Shown here: positions 11,922 through 30,048 of the stretch, one piece after another | Layout of the letters: the number at the start of each line of letters is the position of its first letter | How positions within the stretch are numbered: position 1 is the first letter of the stretch | Assembly (NCBI GenBank): GCA_905250125.1 | Contig: CAJNOL010000046.1 | Location: forward strand, 186,001-250,000 | Direction of reading: 5' to 3' | Length of the DNA stretch: 64,000 bases | Origin: Rotaria sordida | Lineage: Eukaryota > Rotifera > Eurotatoria > Philodinida > Philodinidae | Position numbers and translations under genes: made by a program | Notes under the pieces: generated by a model | What the model saw: the letters and a program-made list of their open reading frames with translations, nothing else | What the model was told of the DNA's origin: nothing | Databases searched by the model: none

Positions 11922-13204
11922 ACTGCTTGAAAACATTTTATTTTGTATATTTCAAATGGTTGACACTAATACAATGCTTCGAAAAACTGAATGATTTGCC
12001 GAGAACATTGATCGATCTTTGTCTTTACTATCGATGAGGAAAATGGTAGGCTACAACATATATCAGAAAAGCAAACAATTATCTTTTGCTGTCTGTTCAT
12101 GACGATTGCCGTTGTCATGTTGATATTCTGAGTACTCGTACAAAGATTGTGACAATACACTGAAATCGCTCAAGTTAAAGAAAGAGTTCTTTCTCGAAAC
12201 GTTTTCGTCATTAGAAAGAGATAATTTTTAGAACATCGTGTGGCGTGCCCGTTTGAGCGTCGAACGTTCTCCTTTTTATTATTTTCATTATTTCCTAATG
12301 GATAGTTCTTCACGGTATTTTATATTTTATAAAATATAATTGGAAATTAGTATTGAAGTGTTGAAGTATATAGTATCCACACCCAGACTCTTCTGTGTGA
12401 TAATATTAATGAAATATTTTTCAATGAGTAATTTAGAATATTTCCCGAAAACTAACAAAAATACAACTGTTGCTAGTCTTTGAGGAATCCTTTTCATACT
12501 TTGTTCGGCATTGAACTAAAAATCGTCGGATGGAGAAAAAAGACTTTTCTATCCATCATTCATATATATTATATATTATTTCAGTGTCTAAAATCGCTAA
12601 ATATTAATTAGAAACTTGCAGAGAACAAAAAATTTTACATAGTTGAAGCCGTTAACTTGCCTTTTCTTACTTGCTATCATACTTTTTTTCTAATAAATAA
12701 TATAACGAACATATACCCAATGTCATCAGCAGTTCTATTGTATATATAAATTATTCGGCGTTCTACACTGTATTCATTTTTCATGAAAGATTAACAACAT
12801 TAAATACCTAGTGAAATCTTGTATTTTTCTTCCATTTATAACAAAAAATCTTTGCTGTTCTTATCAATTCTGTTTATTATTATTTTTAATCTTTCTCTTA
12901 CTCCCATAGTTAAAATCGAGTAACACACACACGAAAAAAGTTCAACAATATATCGAAAAAAAAAAATAGAGGCACACTGCTCATCGAGATTAATTAATAT
13001 AAATAGTAAAGAACAAAAAAAAAATGTCTATATAGAGTTCCGAAAGTCGATAGGTTCAACATACATACTATACAAAAGAAGATCAATAATATTTCAAAGA
13101 AAAAGACAATAAAGTACTCGGCAAAAAAAAATAGTTCGAAACTTTATCATCGGATACGTATGTACAAACAAAAAAAAAAGTAATGAGAAAGATTTTCTTT
13201 CCAA
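11922..13204. other. Intergenic, AT-rich
   Basis: No exon or RNA gene seen. It separates the convergent 3' ends of the plus-strand ATG8-like gene and the minus-strand histone H1 gene. Long A-rich tracts near 12950-13160 probably belong to the H1 3' flank. Confidence 0.45.
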
Positions 13205-14590
13205 TCATTTGTTGGCCTTTTTGTTAGAACCACCAGTAGAACTTCGAGCTTTTTTTGTTGGTGATGAATAACTATTATCATCTATAAAAGAAAGTAAATC
13301 GAAATCATAATTGATTTGCTAGAAAAAAATAAATTTTCTTACTATTCTTGCCTGTTGATTTTTTCTTTGACGATTTGGATCGTTGTTGTTGTTCATCTTC
13401 ATTTTCTGATTCTTCATTATCATCATCTTGTTGTCGTTTTCGACCACCTCTACTTCGTCCACGTTGTTGTGATTGTTGATTATCATCACCTTCATGTAAT
13501 GGTTGTTGTCGTTTTCGACCACCTTTACTTCGGCCACGTTGTTGTGATTGTTGGTTTTCATTTTCTGATTCTTCATTATCATCATCATCTTCTTGTTGTT
13601 GATTTTTCTTGTTAGTTTTTGATTTATTTGATGAACGTGATCGATTTTGCATTTGAGGTGGTTTATTGTATTTTCGACCATCACCTTTTGTACTTTTGGA
13701 CGATGATCGTGATTGACTTTGAGATGATTTAGTAGATTTACGACCAGGAGATTTACTTTTATTTGATAATTTGGATTGATTTTGTGGTGGTTTATTGTAT
13801 TTACGACGATCGGCATTATTTTCTTGATTATTATTTGAAGATTTTGATCGACCTTTTGAACCGGTACGATTTTGTCGTCGACCATCAGATTGACTTTGTT
13901 TTCTAGATCTTGATCGTGAAGGAGACGAAGATTTTTTACGACGACCATCAGTTTGTTTTTGAGATGATGATCTTCGTTGATTTTTTTTCTTAAACAAAAA
14001 CAAAATCAAGAAAGTTTAAGAAGATTACTTAAAAAAAAAAAAATTCTTACTGAAGATGACGATCGTTCATTATTTTGTCGTCTTCCTTTAGGTGTTAATC
14101 GGTAATAACCATTACTATACCCTGTACCTATTTATAAATATAAAAATGTGAAGTAAAAAAAAAACAAAATAAGAAATTTACCTTTAGCAAGTGAAATAAT
14201 ACTTTCTTCAAGAAGTCCTTCAAGTGCAGAACGAAGATGATTCTAAAACAGGAAGTTGTTTCTATTAATGAATAATTGAGGTTTCTTAAATAAAACTTAC
14301 ATTAACACTTTTACCACTTTCGACTCCATAGGTAATTCTAATATAATTCAAAATTTTTGATCGAGTTGAACCTGTACGCGAATTGAGCTAAATAAAGGGA
14401 GAAAAAAATATTTTTATTTAAAATTAAATAGACTATGAAAATAATTTACTTCTTGAAGTGCGTCAGTAACCATTCGTTGATAATTTGGATGTCGTGATGA
14501 TGATTGTTTTTTTATTGGTGATCCAATTTTACCTTTTTTTGGTGAAGAACTTGATGATTTCGATTTTCTCGAAGTCTTAGCAGACGCCAT
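13205..14590 (-). CDS. Linker histone H1 with long Ser/Lys/Gln tail
   Basis: Six exons (14450-14590, 14301-14387, 14182-14242, 14051-14127, 13343-13988, 13205-13281) join in phase to 362 residues. The N-terminus is a basic Ser/Lys arm. Residues about 34-110 form the winged-helix H15 globular domain: HPNYQRMVTDALQE, RTGSTRSKILNYI, SALEGLLEESIISLAKGTG and the closing GYYRLTP. H1 binds the nucleosome dyad and linker DNA and compacts chromatin. The tail (about 115-362) is far longer than usual and built of short repeats: RKYNKPPQ at 184-191 and 227-234, and a block QQSQQRGRS(K/R)GGRKRQQ twice. Unusually for H1 it also holds acidic runs (about 255-266 and 310-320). Splitting the globular domain by three introns differs from the intronless replication-dependent H1 genes of many animals and suggests a polyadenylated replacement type. 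Confidence 0.88.
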
Positions 14591-15746
14591 GATCGGTTAG
14601 AATAGAGACAATAGTAGTATGTGTTATGTACTTGTTTGTGTGTGTGTGTGCAGTGTGAGGTTAAATAGGATGAAATGAATCGATAGACGAAATGAATTCG
14701 ATAGATTCTATCTCTATTTAAAGAATAAAACTATTTTCTCTTCATTATTATCTATAGAAATAGTCGTCCATCATCGAGAATTGATATGGCGTAAATTCTA
14801 CAACCGACGGTACCATACACGTGTGTTTCGGCCTCGATTTGTATAAATTCGAAAAATAAACAACGGATATATTACCGTTATATGGATAAAAGTGATCATG
14901 GAAGAAAACAAAGAATCGAAAATAGAATTAAATTTAAATTATCTGATGGTGCGAACAAATTAAATACAAATAACAGTTCCAGATTCTTTTTTTTGTTTTT
15001 GCAATCTAAAATAGTCCAATGAAAAAGAAAAAACTCTCATGTTTTCTGTTAATATCTTAATAAAATTTGAATTTGAAAGAAAATGAAATTTTAAAAAATC
15101 TTTTGTCTTTGATTACTATTATATGAAAGTGATTTCTTTATTTTTTTTTGTCAATGGTTTCAATTATTTGTTAATATTCTGTATGAGGTTGTCTGTAAAT
15201 TTTATTTAACAATTTTAAAAACACAAACGATAAAAAAATAAAAATAAATTCTATTATACTATCCGAGAATTTCATATAACGATTGTTTGTTGTTAACTAG
15301 AATCTTTTAAACAAGATAAAAAATTATGATACAAATAAACACTCGTGTATGATTTTTCGTATTTAAAAGAAATTTATTTTTTAATCAAGAGAATATAATC
15401 ATTAACGTTTTACAGTTTTTATAAATTCATAAAGTACCACCTCTTAGATATGAGAGTTTTTTATAAATATAGTGAATCATATCTAAGTATACTTTTCTCT
15501 TTTTGCATTAACACACACGCAACTACAATTTCTTTTGTTAGTAAAATATCCTGAAGCCATAGTTTGTTAGACATAATAGGATAAGTCATATTGAATATAA
15601 ATTTGATTTATTAAATCTATATTTTTATGATAGAAGATATGAGATTGTTGATTTGAATAGATACAAAAAAAAAAAAGAATAAAAAAAATACATGTTTCTA
15701 ATAGCAGATATCTTTTTTTTTTATAGAACGTAAGAATATGAAATTT
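14591..15746. other. Intergenic between H1 5' end and GPCR 3' end
   Basis: Contains a short (TG)n run at about 14635-14652 just upstream of the H1 start and the H1 promoter region. Nothing else recognisable; the part from 15000 on is very AT-rich and should include the 3' untranslated region of the GPCR. Confidence 0.45.
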
Positions 15747-16898
15747 TTATATAAATGGTTGCATGCTCTGTTTTTGAGATTTTTTATACTTATTTATTCC
15801 ATGTAGAACAATTCCATTATGATGTTGTGATTGAATATTTCGTTTTTGTTCTTTTGTTTTTGTTCTTGTTGTTGTTAAAAATTTTATTGGTGATTTTTGT
15901 TGTTTAGTTGAATAAATAATATTTTGTTCAGTATTTGGTATTGAACGTTTATACCATTTCATATAAATTTGACAATAAAAATATTGTCGAAATAAATTTA
16001 ATAATTCAATACGAAAACGAGCACATGAAAAAATAAAAACTAAAAAATTTGATGCATGATGAAAATGAAGTAAAATATTTGTAAATATATGTATTGCATA
16101 TTGAATATTATTAAATTTACTTGTTATTAATAAATAAATTGTATGTATTGTTGATGGTGTTACTGTTAATACAAAACATATTGATGATGTAACAAGCATT
16201 GCTGTTAATTGTCGTTGTTTACTTGATAAATTGAATTTATTTGTATTAATTAAGTGATTAGTTCGAGAATTTTCATTATTTAATGTACGTTCAATATGTG
16301 ATGCATGATGAAGACGTTGAATTATAATAAGATTACAAATCATACATAATGGTATAGGAAACCAATATGTTAGACCAGATCTTATACATTCCCATGTTAA
16401 ACGATGAAAATTTGGTTTATATGCACAAAATGAACGTATTGGGACTGTTCGATTAGAATTATTAACATATTCAATATGCATATGTAGAGTATAATGACTA
16501 AATATAAGTAAAGAAATAATAAATAATATTATCACAAATATGCGTGACTTAGTACGACTAATTAAGCGTGGCATATGGCATGGATTGAATACCAAAGAAC
16601 AACGTTCGATATTAATAAAACAAACAATCCAAACCGATAAAAGACGAAATACATCCATAAGAAAGAATACTACACAATCATATGATGTTACTTGTGGATG
16701 AAGTTTGGTTACAATTTGTAAACTTTGTAAACATAATACAATACAATCAGCAATTGATAAGGCTGATATAAAAGCAGCTGAAGCAGTTTTTCGAAAAAAT
16801 TGTTGATTAATAACAATCAATGTCAAAATATTTCCCGTACATCCAAATACGGTTAAACATAAAAGAGCTATTGTACGAACACGTTCAAGAAATAGCAT
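15747..16898 (-). CDS. Rhodopsin-class G-protein-coupled receptor (likely peptide receptor), N-terminus possibly incomplete
   Basis: A single open frame of 383 residues with seven hydrophobic segments. Helix 1 has the GN pair (GCTGNILTLIVI), helix 2 the LSIADC motif, helix 3 a Cys (YDC) that can pair with the second-loop Cys (SFCAY), and an ERC triplet in place of DRY (NIERCSLVFNP). Helix 6 keeps the Pro but lacks the usual CWxP (CFVLTVTPS), and helix 7 has SNFLVFI where NPxxY is expected; such loosened motifs are common in expanded invertebrate peptide/orphan receptors. The C-tail is basic. Only about eight residues precede helix 1, and the ATG follows directly a strong acceptor-like TTTTATAG, so an upstream exon with the extracellular N-terminus, or a trans-splice site, is likely. 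Ligand unknown. Confidence 0.8.
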   Translation of the reverse strand: MLFLERVRTIALLCLTVFGCTGNILTLIVINQQFFRKTASAAFISALSIADCIVLCLQSLQIVTKLHPQVTSYDCVVFFLMDVFRLLSVWIVCFINIERCSLVFNPCHMPRLISRTKSRIFVIILFIISLLIFSHYTLHMHIEYVNNSNRTVPIRSFCAYKPNFHRLTWECIRSGLTYWFPIPLCMICNLIIIQRLHHASHIERTLNNENSRTNHLINTNKFNLSSKQRQLTAMLVTSSICFVLTVTPSTIHTIYLLITSKFNNIQYAIHIFTNILLHFHHASNFLVFIFSCARFRIELLNLFRQYFYCQIYMKWYKRSIPNTEQNIIYSTKQQKSPIKFLTTTRTKTKEQKRNIQSQHHNGIVLHGINKYKKSQKQSMQPFI

Positions 16899-19800
16899 CT
16901 ATAAAAGAGAGTATAAGTACATGACAAGAAATTCTCAATTGTTTTTTATAAGCTTAACATCGAAAGAAACATGATTAGACTATAGTGTGACAGATTGCCC
17001 TGAGGACATAAAAAGTGAACAATGTCAATCCTTCTTATTTAACACGTCTACGACGATGACAAATTCCCTTGATACGTTATTCACCAATGACGAAACTATG
17101 AATAAAAATGACGGTAGATAAATAAAACTACCAGCACCTACGCAACATAATTTTTTTTTCTTTTTGCTATTGTTTTATTCCACATCGTTTCCAGGCTTTT
17201 ATACACGAAAACAATTGTATTGCCTCAAAACATGCATAAAACAACATACGAGAATTGGTTCTATTGTGTGCAAGATGTTTATATGATAAATGCGTAGGCT
17301 TAAAAGATAAAGAAAAATCACTTATTAATTCATCATTATATATATATATAAATCAAAAATATAACCTAATACTATTTCTATGAAAACCTATTATTTGAAA
17401 ATTTATGCTTGTCTTTTAAAAGAGATTAGATCTAGTTTCTCTGACTTTTCCCTTTCCATGAATACTCTAAAAAAAAATAAGAAGAAAAAAAAATCTTATC
17501 ATGTAGTCAGGCAATATATTGAATTAAGCGAACGGACGCAATTCTATTACCGGTTATCAATAAAGGCATACTTAAGATTTTAAAGACTGATCTATGAAGG
17601 GTATTTTTTACCTACTACTTTTTTTGCCAAGTTTCTTTTTATTTAATTTCCTGTTTTCTGCAGACTTTTTTCATGGATCAATCAATGGTTCCAACATGTT
17701 AGCTATTACTCATATTTAATAACACATAAAGAAATTCTATTTCTAAATGTGTGCATCACTACCTGATAGTATTTAATCACTTTCTCGTATATATAAAAAC
17801 ACTCGGAAGTACGAATAATCATTTACTTTTACATATTGTACCTGAGTATTTCTGTCGTTCGTCATTAAACACTATTATTATTTGTTACTGAATACTTTTT
17901 TTTTTATTCGATTGTGTCGAGCATTACAAGTGATTAAACATGTATAAAGGGAGAAGAAATGTGTTGATGATATATCTATATATATATATTTATATGTAAA
18001 GACGCTTTATGCGCTCCATAATTCTGTATACCCAGTATATTAAGGAAAAATAACCAATCTAGCAAAAAAAATTATTTATCAATTTGTATAGAGACACATA
18101 CTGTTATTCAAGACATCATCATAATTTTCTTTTTTTTTTTGTATTAGTGTCGCCTACATCATCTCTTGAGAACTATATGATTTTTTGATTGTATTCCTTT
18201 AATAATAAGATATAAAAGATGACAGTAATTGTGTCTTTTGTTTATGTCATCTTGCGTTATTACAATAAAGATATGAAAAATTTTGGTTTGATTTTTAATC
18301 TTGCTATAAATTACTATAATAATTTTATTGATTTACGAAAACTTGTTTTTTTTTTACTTTCATCCAGTATAACTTACTTTTTAATGCTCAGTTATAATTA
18401 CATACCAAATATTCTAATGAATGATTTTTCATAGCTGGAAAATAATTGAAAAAACTCAGCAGTCAATATTTTACATATCAGTAGACAAAAACGTGCGAGT
18501 AATGGAATGCATATATAATGTGAATTAATTCTTTTGTTAATCATGCTAGTCTATTATATAGGGAAAAACTATTTATAAGAAGATTATTATGCCATAGAAA
18601 AAAAAAAATGTTGAGTTCATTTTTTTTTAATGTCGTAAATTGAAAATGTGTGAAATACTTTAATGTTATTCGCTGTTCAAAAAAGACCAAGATAGAACTT
18701 TCTATCATGTTACCTCAATACATCCTCTTATACGAGTGAACAATGTTGTTTTCTAATCTTTTGCTCATCTTTTATTCTTTTATCAATTATAAAAATTAAT
18801 TTCTAACAAAGATAATATTATAATTGAAATTGACAAGAAAGAAATTAAGAACATTTCCACTAAAGTTTTGAAAGGATCTTAAAGTTAATAATATAAGATT
18901 TTTTGGTCTATCATCATTATTAATCAAAACAAAAATCGATATTAACAACTATTCATTTTATAATATCTACTCACTTTTGAAAACATGATCTTAGAAAAAA
19001 AAAAAAAATAATAATAATCGAATGTTATATTAGTACTTCACAATATAATTAAAAAAAATCATAGGATAAAAGTCTTTTTTTTTGTCATGGGCGGATTTCA
19101 AAGTAAGAAATATGAGTATATGATAAGCTGTTTTACATTGTCAAATTACTTTATATATACATGAATTTTTATTATCTTGATTGTTAATAGATTAATAATT
19201 TTTGCATGCGTATATTCTTTTCGGATGTACGCTATTCATCAATTTTAATTAAATAGGTCATTTTTATTTCGTATTTAATATTTGTTCACTCAAGCTTTGA
19301 TGTCTTATCATTAATTAGACTTTAATTCATTATTTTAATTATATTCGAATCAATCTATTTCGAATATTTTGCATATCTTCTGTTATCTAATCAAGCATAC
19401 ATTTTTTTTGATTTCCATATGAACATTCTTTGGTTGTATAGAAAAATTGCATTGTTAACTTTGTTTTTTAAGAATATATTCAATCATGTTTCCAATACAA
19501 TATATATATATATATATATATTTTTGTGCGTGTTCTTTTCATTTTTATATATGAAATGACATGGATAATTTGTTGAATATAATAGAAAAATCAGTCATCA
19601 TTAGTATATTCATTTATACAGATTAGTCATTAGTTTCAGATAGAATATTTTGATATGCGCAATTTTATTCTAGATCTATAATGTTCAAAATTAATTTCAA
19701 ATATTCTTACCTTTTTTTTGAAAATATAAATAAAAAAGAAGAGGAACAATATTGATTGTTGTTTTATTAGCTCGACTAATGCTGAGAGTATTTCTTAAAA

Positions 19801-21183
19801 AACTATCATAAGTACTTTAACTATTCATAGCTTTTATATCAATAGAATTTCTTTCTTTTTATTTTGCAGCTGTTCGACGCTTCAATAATATCGTCAAAAT
19901 CAATCAAAAAAATAAAGGCATCGAAAATCTTTCTGTATACATATATTCATTCAAATTTCAGTTTGACAATTTTATAATTTTCCATCGAAAGAAAACTCAA
20001 TATTTTCTCAATATATTATCAAACGAGTGTATTCACAGACTTCCAAAAATGACTATATCAAATATCTATTTAACATAGACACTATATACGGCAGAGAAGT
20101 GAGTCTATTTGAGCATGGAAATGAAGCCGGAACTTAGCATTTCTTTTTTTTTCCTCAAAGAATGGTGTCCGCTTCTGACTGTCAACTTTTATAATACTTT
20201 GTTATTAATCTGACATCAAGGAGCATTTAGAAAGATAACAGAGTTAGTGCATATTCGAAAAAAGAAGAAAAAACTTTTTATTGATTTTTGAATATAGAAA
20301 TTAGAAATGATATTTGAAGTTATTTTTAATCTTCTTTGAGAATATTATAAAAATACTCATTGCATATTTTTTATTAATTCCTAAACAATTAGCTTAGTTT
20401 AATTCGTCGATTATTGATTCAATATTTCTTCAATTTTCAAATCATTTTTCACATCAATAATCTTCTCATTTAACTCGTTAAAAATTCATCGCTTTCTTCA
20501 ATTCAAATATTTTTTTTTTCCATTAAAATTAAAAAGAAAGAAAAAAAAAATTATTCTCTATTTGTGCGTATTTATGTGCGTTTGTCGTATACAAAGAGAA
20601 CAAAAAAAAACAAAAATACAAATGCAAAAAAAGAAAAAAAATCCATATTTTTTCTCTTTTTGTGTTGTGTCTGTGTCTATCATACAGGACGAAGAAAAAT
20701 AGAGAGCATAAAATAGAGGAAAAAAAAAGGAGTGCATCATACACCCACAGACATACACACACGGAAGAGCATCGATAAAAATAAAAAAAAAAAGAAAGAA
20801 GAGATTGTGCGGTTGCAACAAAACAACGATCCGAAAGTCGCTAGTATCATCATCTTATTGTTATGTCTAACAACAGAGCAACAATCTTTTTGTTTTCTAT
20901 ACACACGCACACGATGAAAGAATAAAATAGAAGAGAAAATGCATGAAAGAAAGAAAACCTTCGTTGTTCGTTGTTTATCCGCAATGAAGTAATAGTAGTA
21001 GTAATAGTAGTATTTGTTGTTGTTCTTGTATTTCTACCAGCAATAGCAGCAATAGGCAATAAGAACCTTGAGCTGTATGCACACATACATACATATACGC
21101 ACAAAGAGAAGAAAAAAATAGAGAAAGAAAAAAAAAAGCAAAAAAAAAAAAACGAACGATAATGGGTAACAAGCATCATCATA
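16899..21183. other. Large non-coding AT-rich region
   Basis: More than 4 kb without a recognisable exon. It holds (TA)n runs near 17338-17350 and 19500-19521, many poly-A/T tracts and, from 20500 to 21180, purine/pyrimidine-skewed low-complexity DNA that probably is the 3' untranslated region of junctophilin. A first exon of the GPCR may hide in the left part. Open frames here translate into low-complexity Phe/Leu or Lys strings and are not credible. Confidence 0.4.
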
Positions 21184-28860
<7,677 letters not shown>

Positions 28861-30048
28861 ATGTTTCATATGTTTTCAATTTGGTTATTATTACTAATAA
28901 CTCAATCAATCAATATCATCATTGCAATAAATTTACGTTGTAATGAAGATATCAATGGATCTTTTCAAATAATTGAAAATTGTCGAGCATGTGTTATTTT
29001 TATTGCTCCTGCAATTTTATCTACACCTAGTACAACAACAAAAGCGACAACTTTAACAAAAAATATGTTTACATCATATGCTGAACCATCATTAGAAGAA
29101 CTGTTTTTATTTGGTGAAGCAAAACGTCGTCGTCGTCGTCGTCGTCGACGTGATGTTGATACAATAATTCATCAACAATGTGCTCGAGAATTAGACGGTC
29201 CATTATATGGTTACGATCAAACACATTGTTATTGTAATTCTAATCAATGTAATTCAAATATTCAACGATGTATTTATGAAGTAACATCAAAACGTCATTT
29301 TGCATGTTATCATGGTTCTAATTCCAGTTTATATCCACTTGAAATTCGTCATAAATGTCGTAGTTGTCGTATACGTACGGAATTTAAGTCTATGTATCAT
29401 TATGAATGTTTAATATTTGGTGAACGTGAACAAAATAATCGAACTCATTGTACATGTCAACGACCAATGTGTAATCAAGATGTATCAACATGCCAACGAT
29501 TTCAACAAGCACCATCTCAACCACGATTAAATTTAGCTCTTGATGTTCCTTTGAATTCAACTATATCAACAACAATAACAACAACAACAATGTCTACTAG
29601 CACCTCTACTATAAAGATATTCATCGCAACAACAGCAACAACAACGACAACAACAACAGCATCGACCACTACTTCTAGTAGTAGTACTAGTATGACTACG
29701 ACTGTTATTACTACTACAAGCTCAACTTCGAGCTCAAGTACTACTACTACTACTACAATCGCAACCACAACGATTGTAACTACAACATTACTAGTTACTA
29801 CAACGCCAATCACAACTACATTACCAGCTATAATTGAAACTGAAGAAGAAATTTCAATTGAAAATTCTACAATAATTGAATTGACAAGTACAAATGAAAT
29901 AACAACATCATTTAATGAAATACAACATCTTAAGACAGTGTATATTGATGTTAAAAATCATGGAAATTATTTATTATCGAATTTTCTTTTAATTTGTACT
30001 TTATTTCAAACATTTTTTTCCTTTTTATTTATTCGATGCTATTACTAG
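28861..30048 (+). CDS. Secreted or GPI-anchored mucin-like protein with two eight-cysteine modules
   Basis: Single exon, 395 residues. Residues 1-22 are a signal peptide. Cysteines fall into two matched sets of eight: 27, 41, 44, 107, 123, 125, 130, 137 and 149, 166, 169, 183, 197, 199, 204, 211. Both sets contain CxxC and end CxC-x4-C-x6-C (HCYCNSNQCN, HCTCQRPMCN), an ending reminiscent of Ly6/activin-receptor-type three-finger folds, though the family is not certain. Module 1 is interrupted between its third and fourth Cys by a Thr-rich stretch and a run of nine Arg (89-97), a possible furin site. Residues about 220-350 are almost all Thr/Ser, a heavily O-glycosylated stalk. A hydrophobic segment (about 373-391) closes the protein, fitting a GPI signal or membrane anchor. 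Function unknown; extracellular cell-surface location is inferred. Confidence 0.8.
   Translation: MFHMFSIWLLLLITQSINIIIAINLRCNEDINGSFQIIENCRACVIFIAPAILSTPSTTTKATTLTKNMFTSYAEPSLEELFLFGEAKRRRRRRRRRDVDTIIHQQCARELDGPLYGYDQTHCYCNSNQCNSNIQRCIYEVTSKRHFACYHGSNSSLYPLEIRHKCRSCRIRTEFKSMYHYECLIFGEREQNNRTHCTCQRPMCNQDVSTCQRFQQAPSQPRLNLALDVPLNSTISTTITTTTMSTSTSTIKIFIATTATTTTTTTASTTTSSSSTSMTTTVITTTSSTSSSSTTTTTTIATTTIVTTTLLVTTTPITTTLPAIIETEEEISIENSTIIELTSTNEITTSFNEIQHLKTVYIDVKNHGNYLLSNFLLICTLFQTFFSFLFIRCYY

Noticed and set aside
13316..13948. Overlapping plus-strand (Val/His-rich) and other-frame minus-strand open frames across the H1 tail exon.
   Set aside because: They are antisense or shifted readings of the repetitive Ser/Gln/Arg codons of the real H1 tail.
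20529..21182. Multiple overlapping Phe/Cys/Tyr-rich frames on the minus strand.
   Set aside because: Low-complexity sequence downstream of the junctophilin stop; they represent its 3' untranslated region in several frames.
29517..29813. 98-residue Val-rich minus-strand frame.
   Set aside because: Antisense of the Thr-rich (ACA/ACT) stalk of the mucin-like gene.
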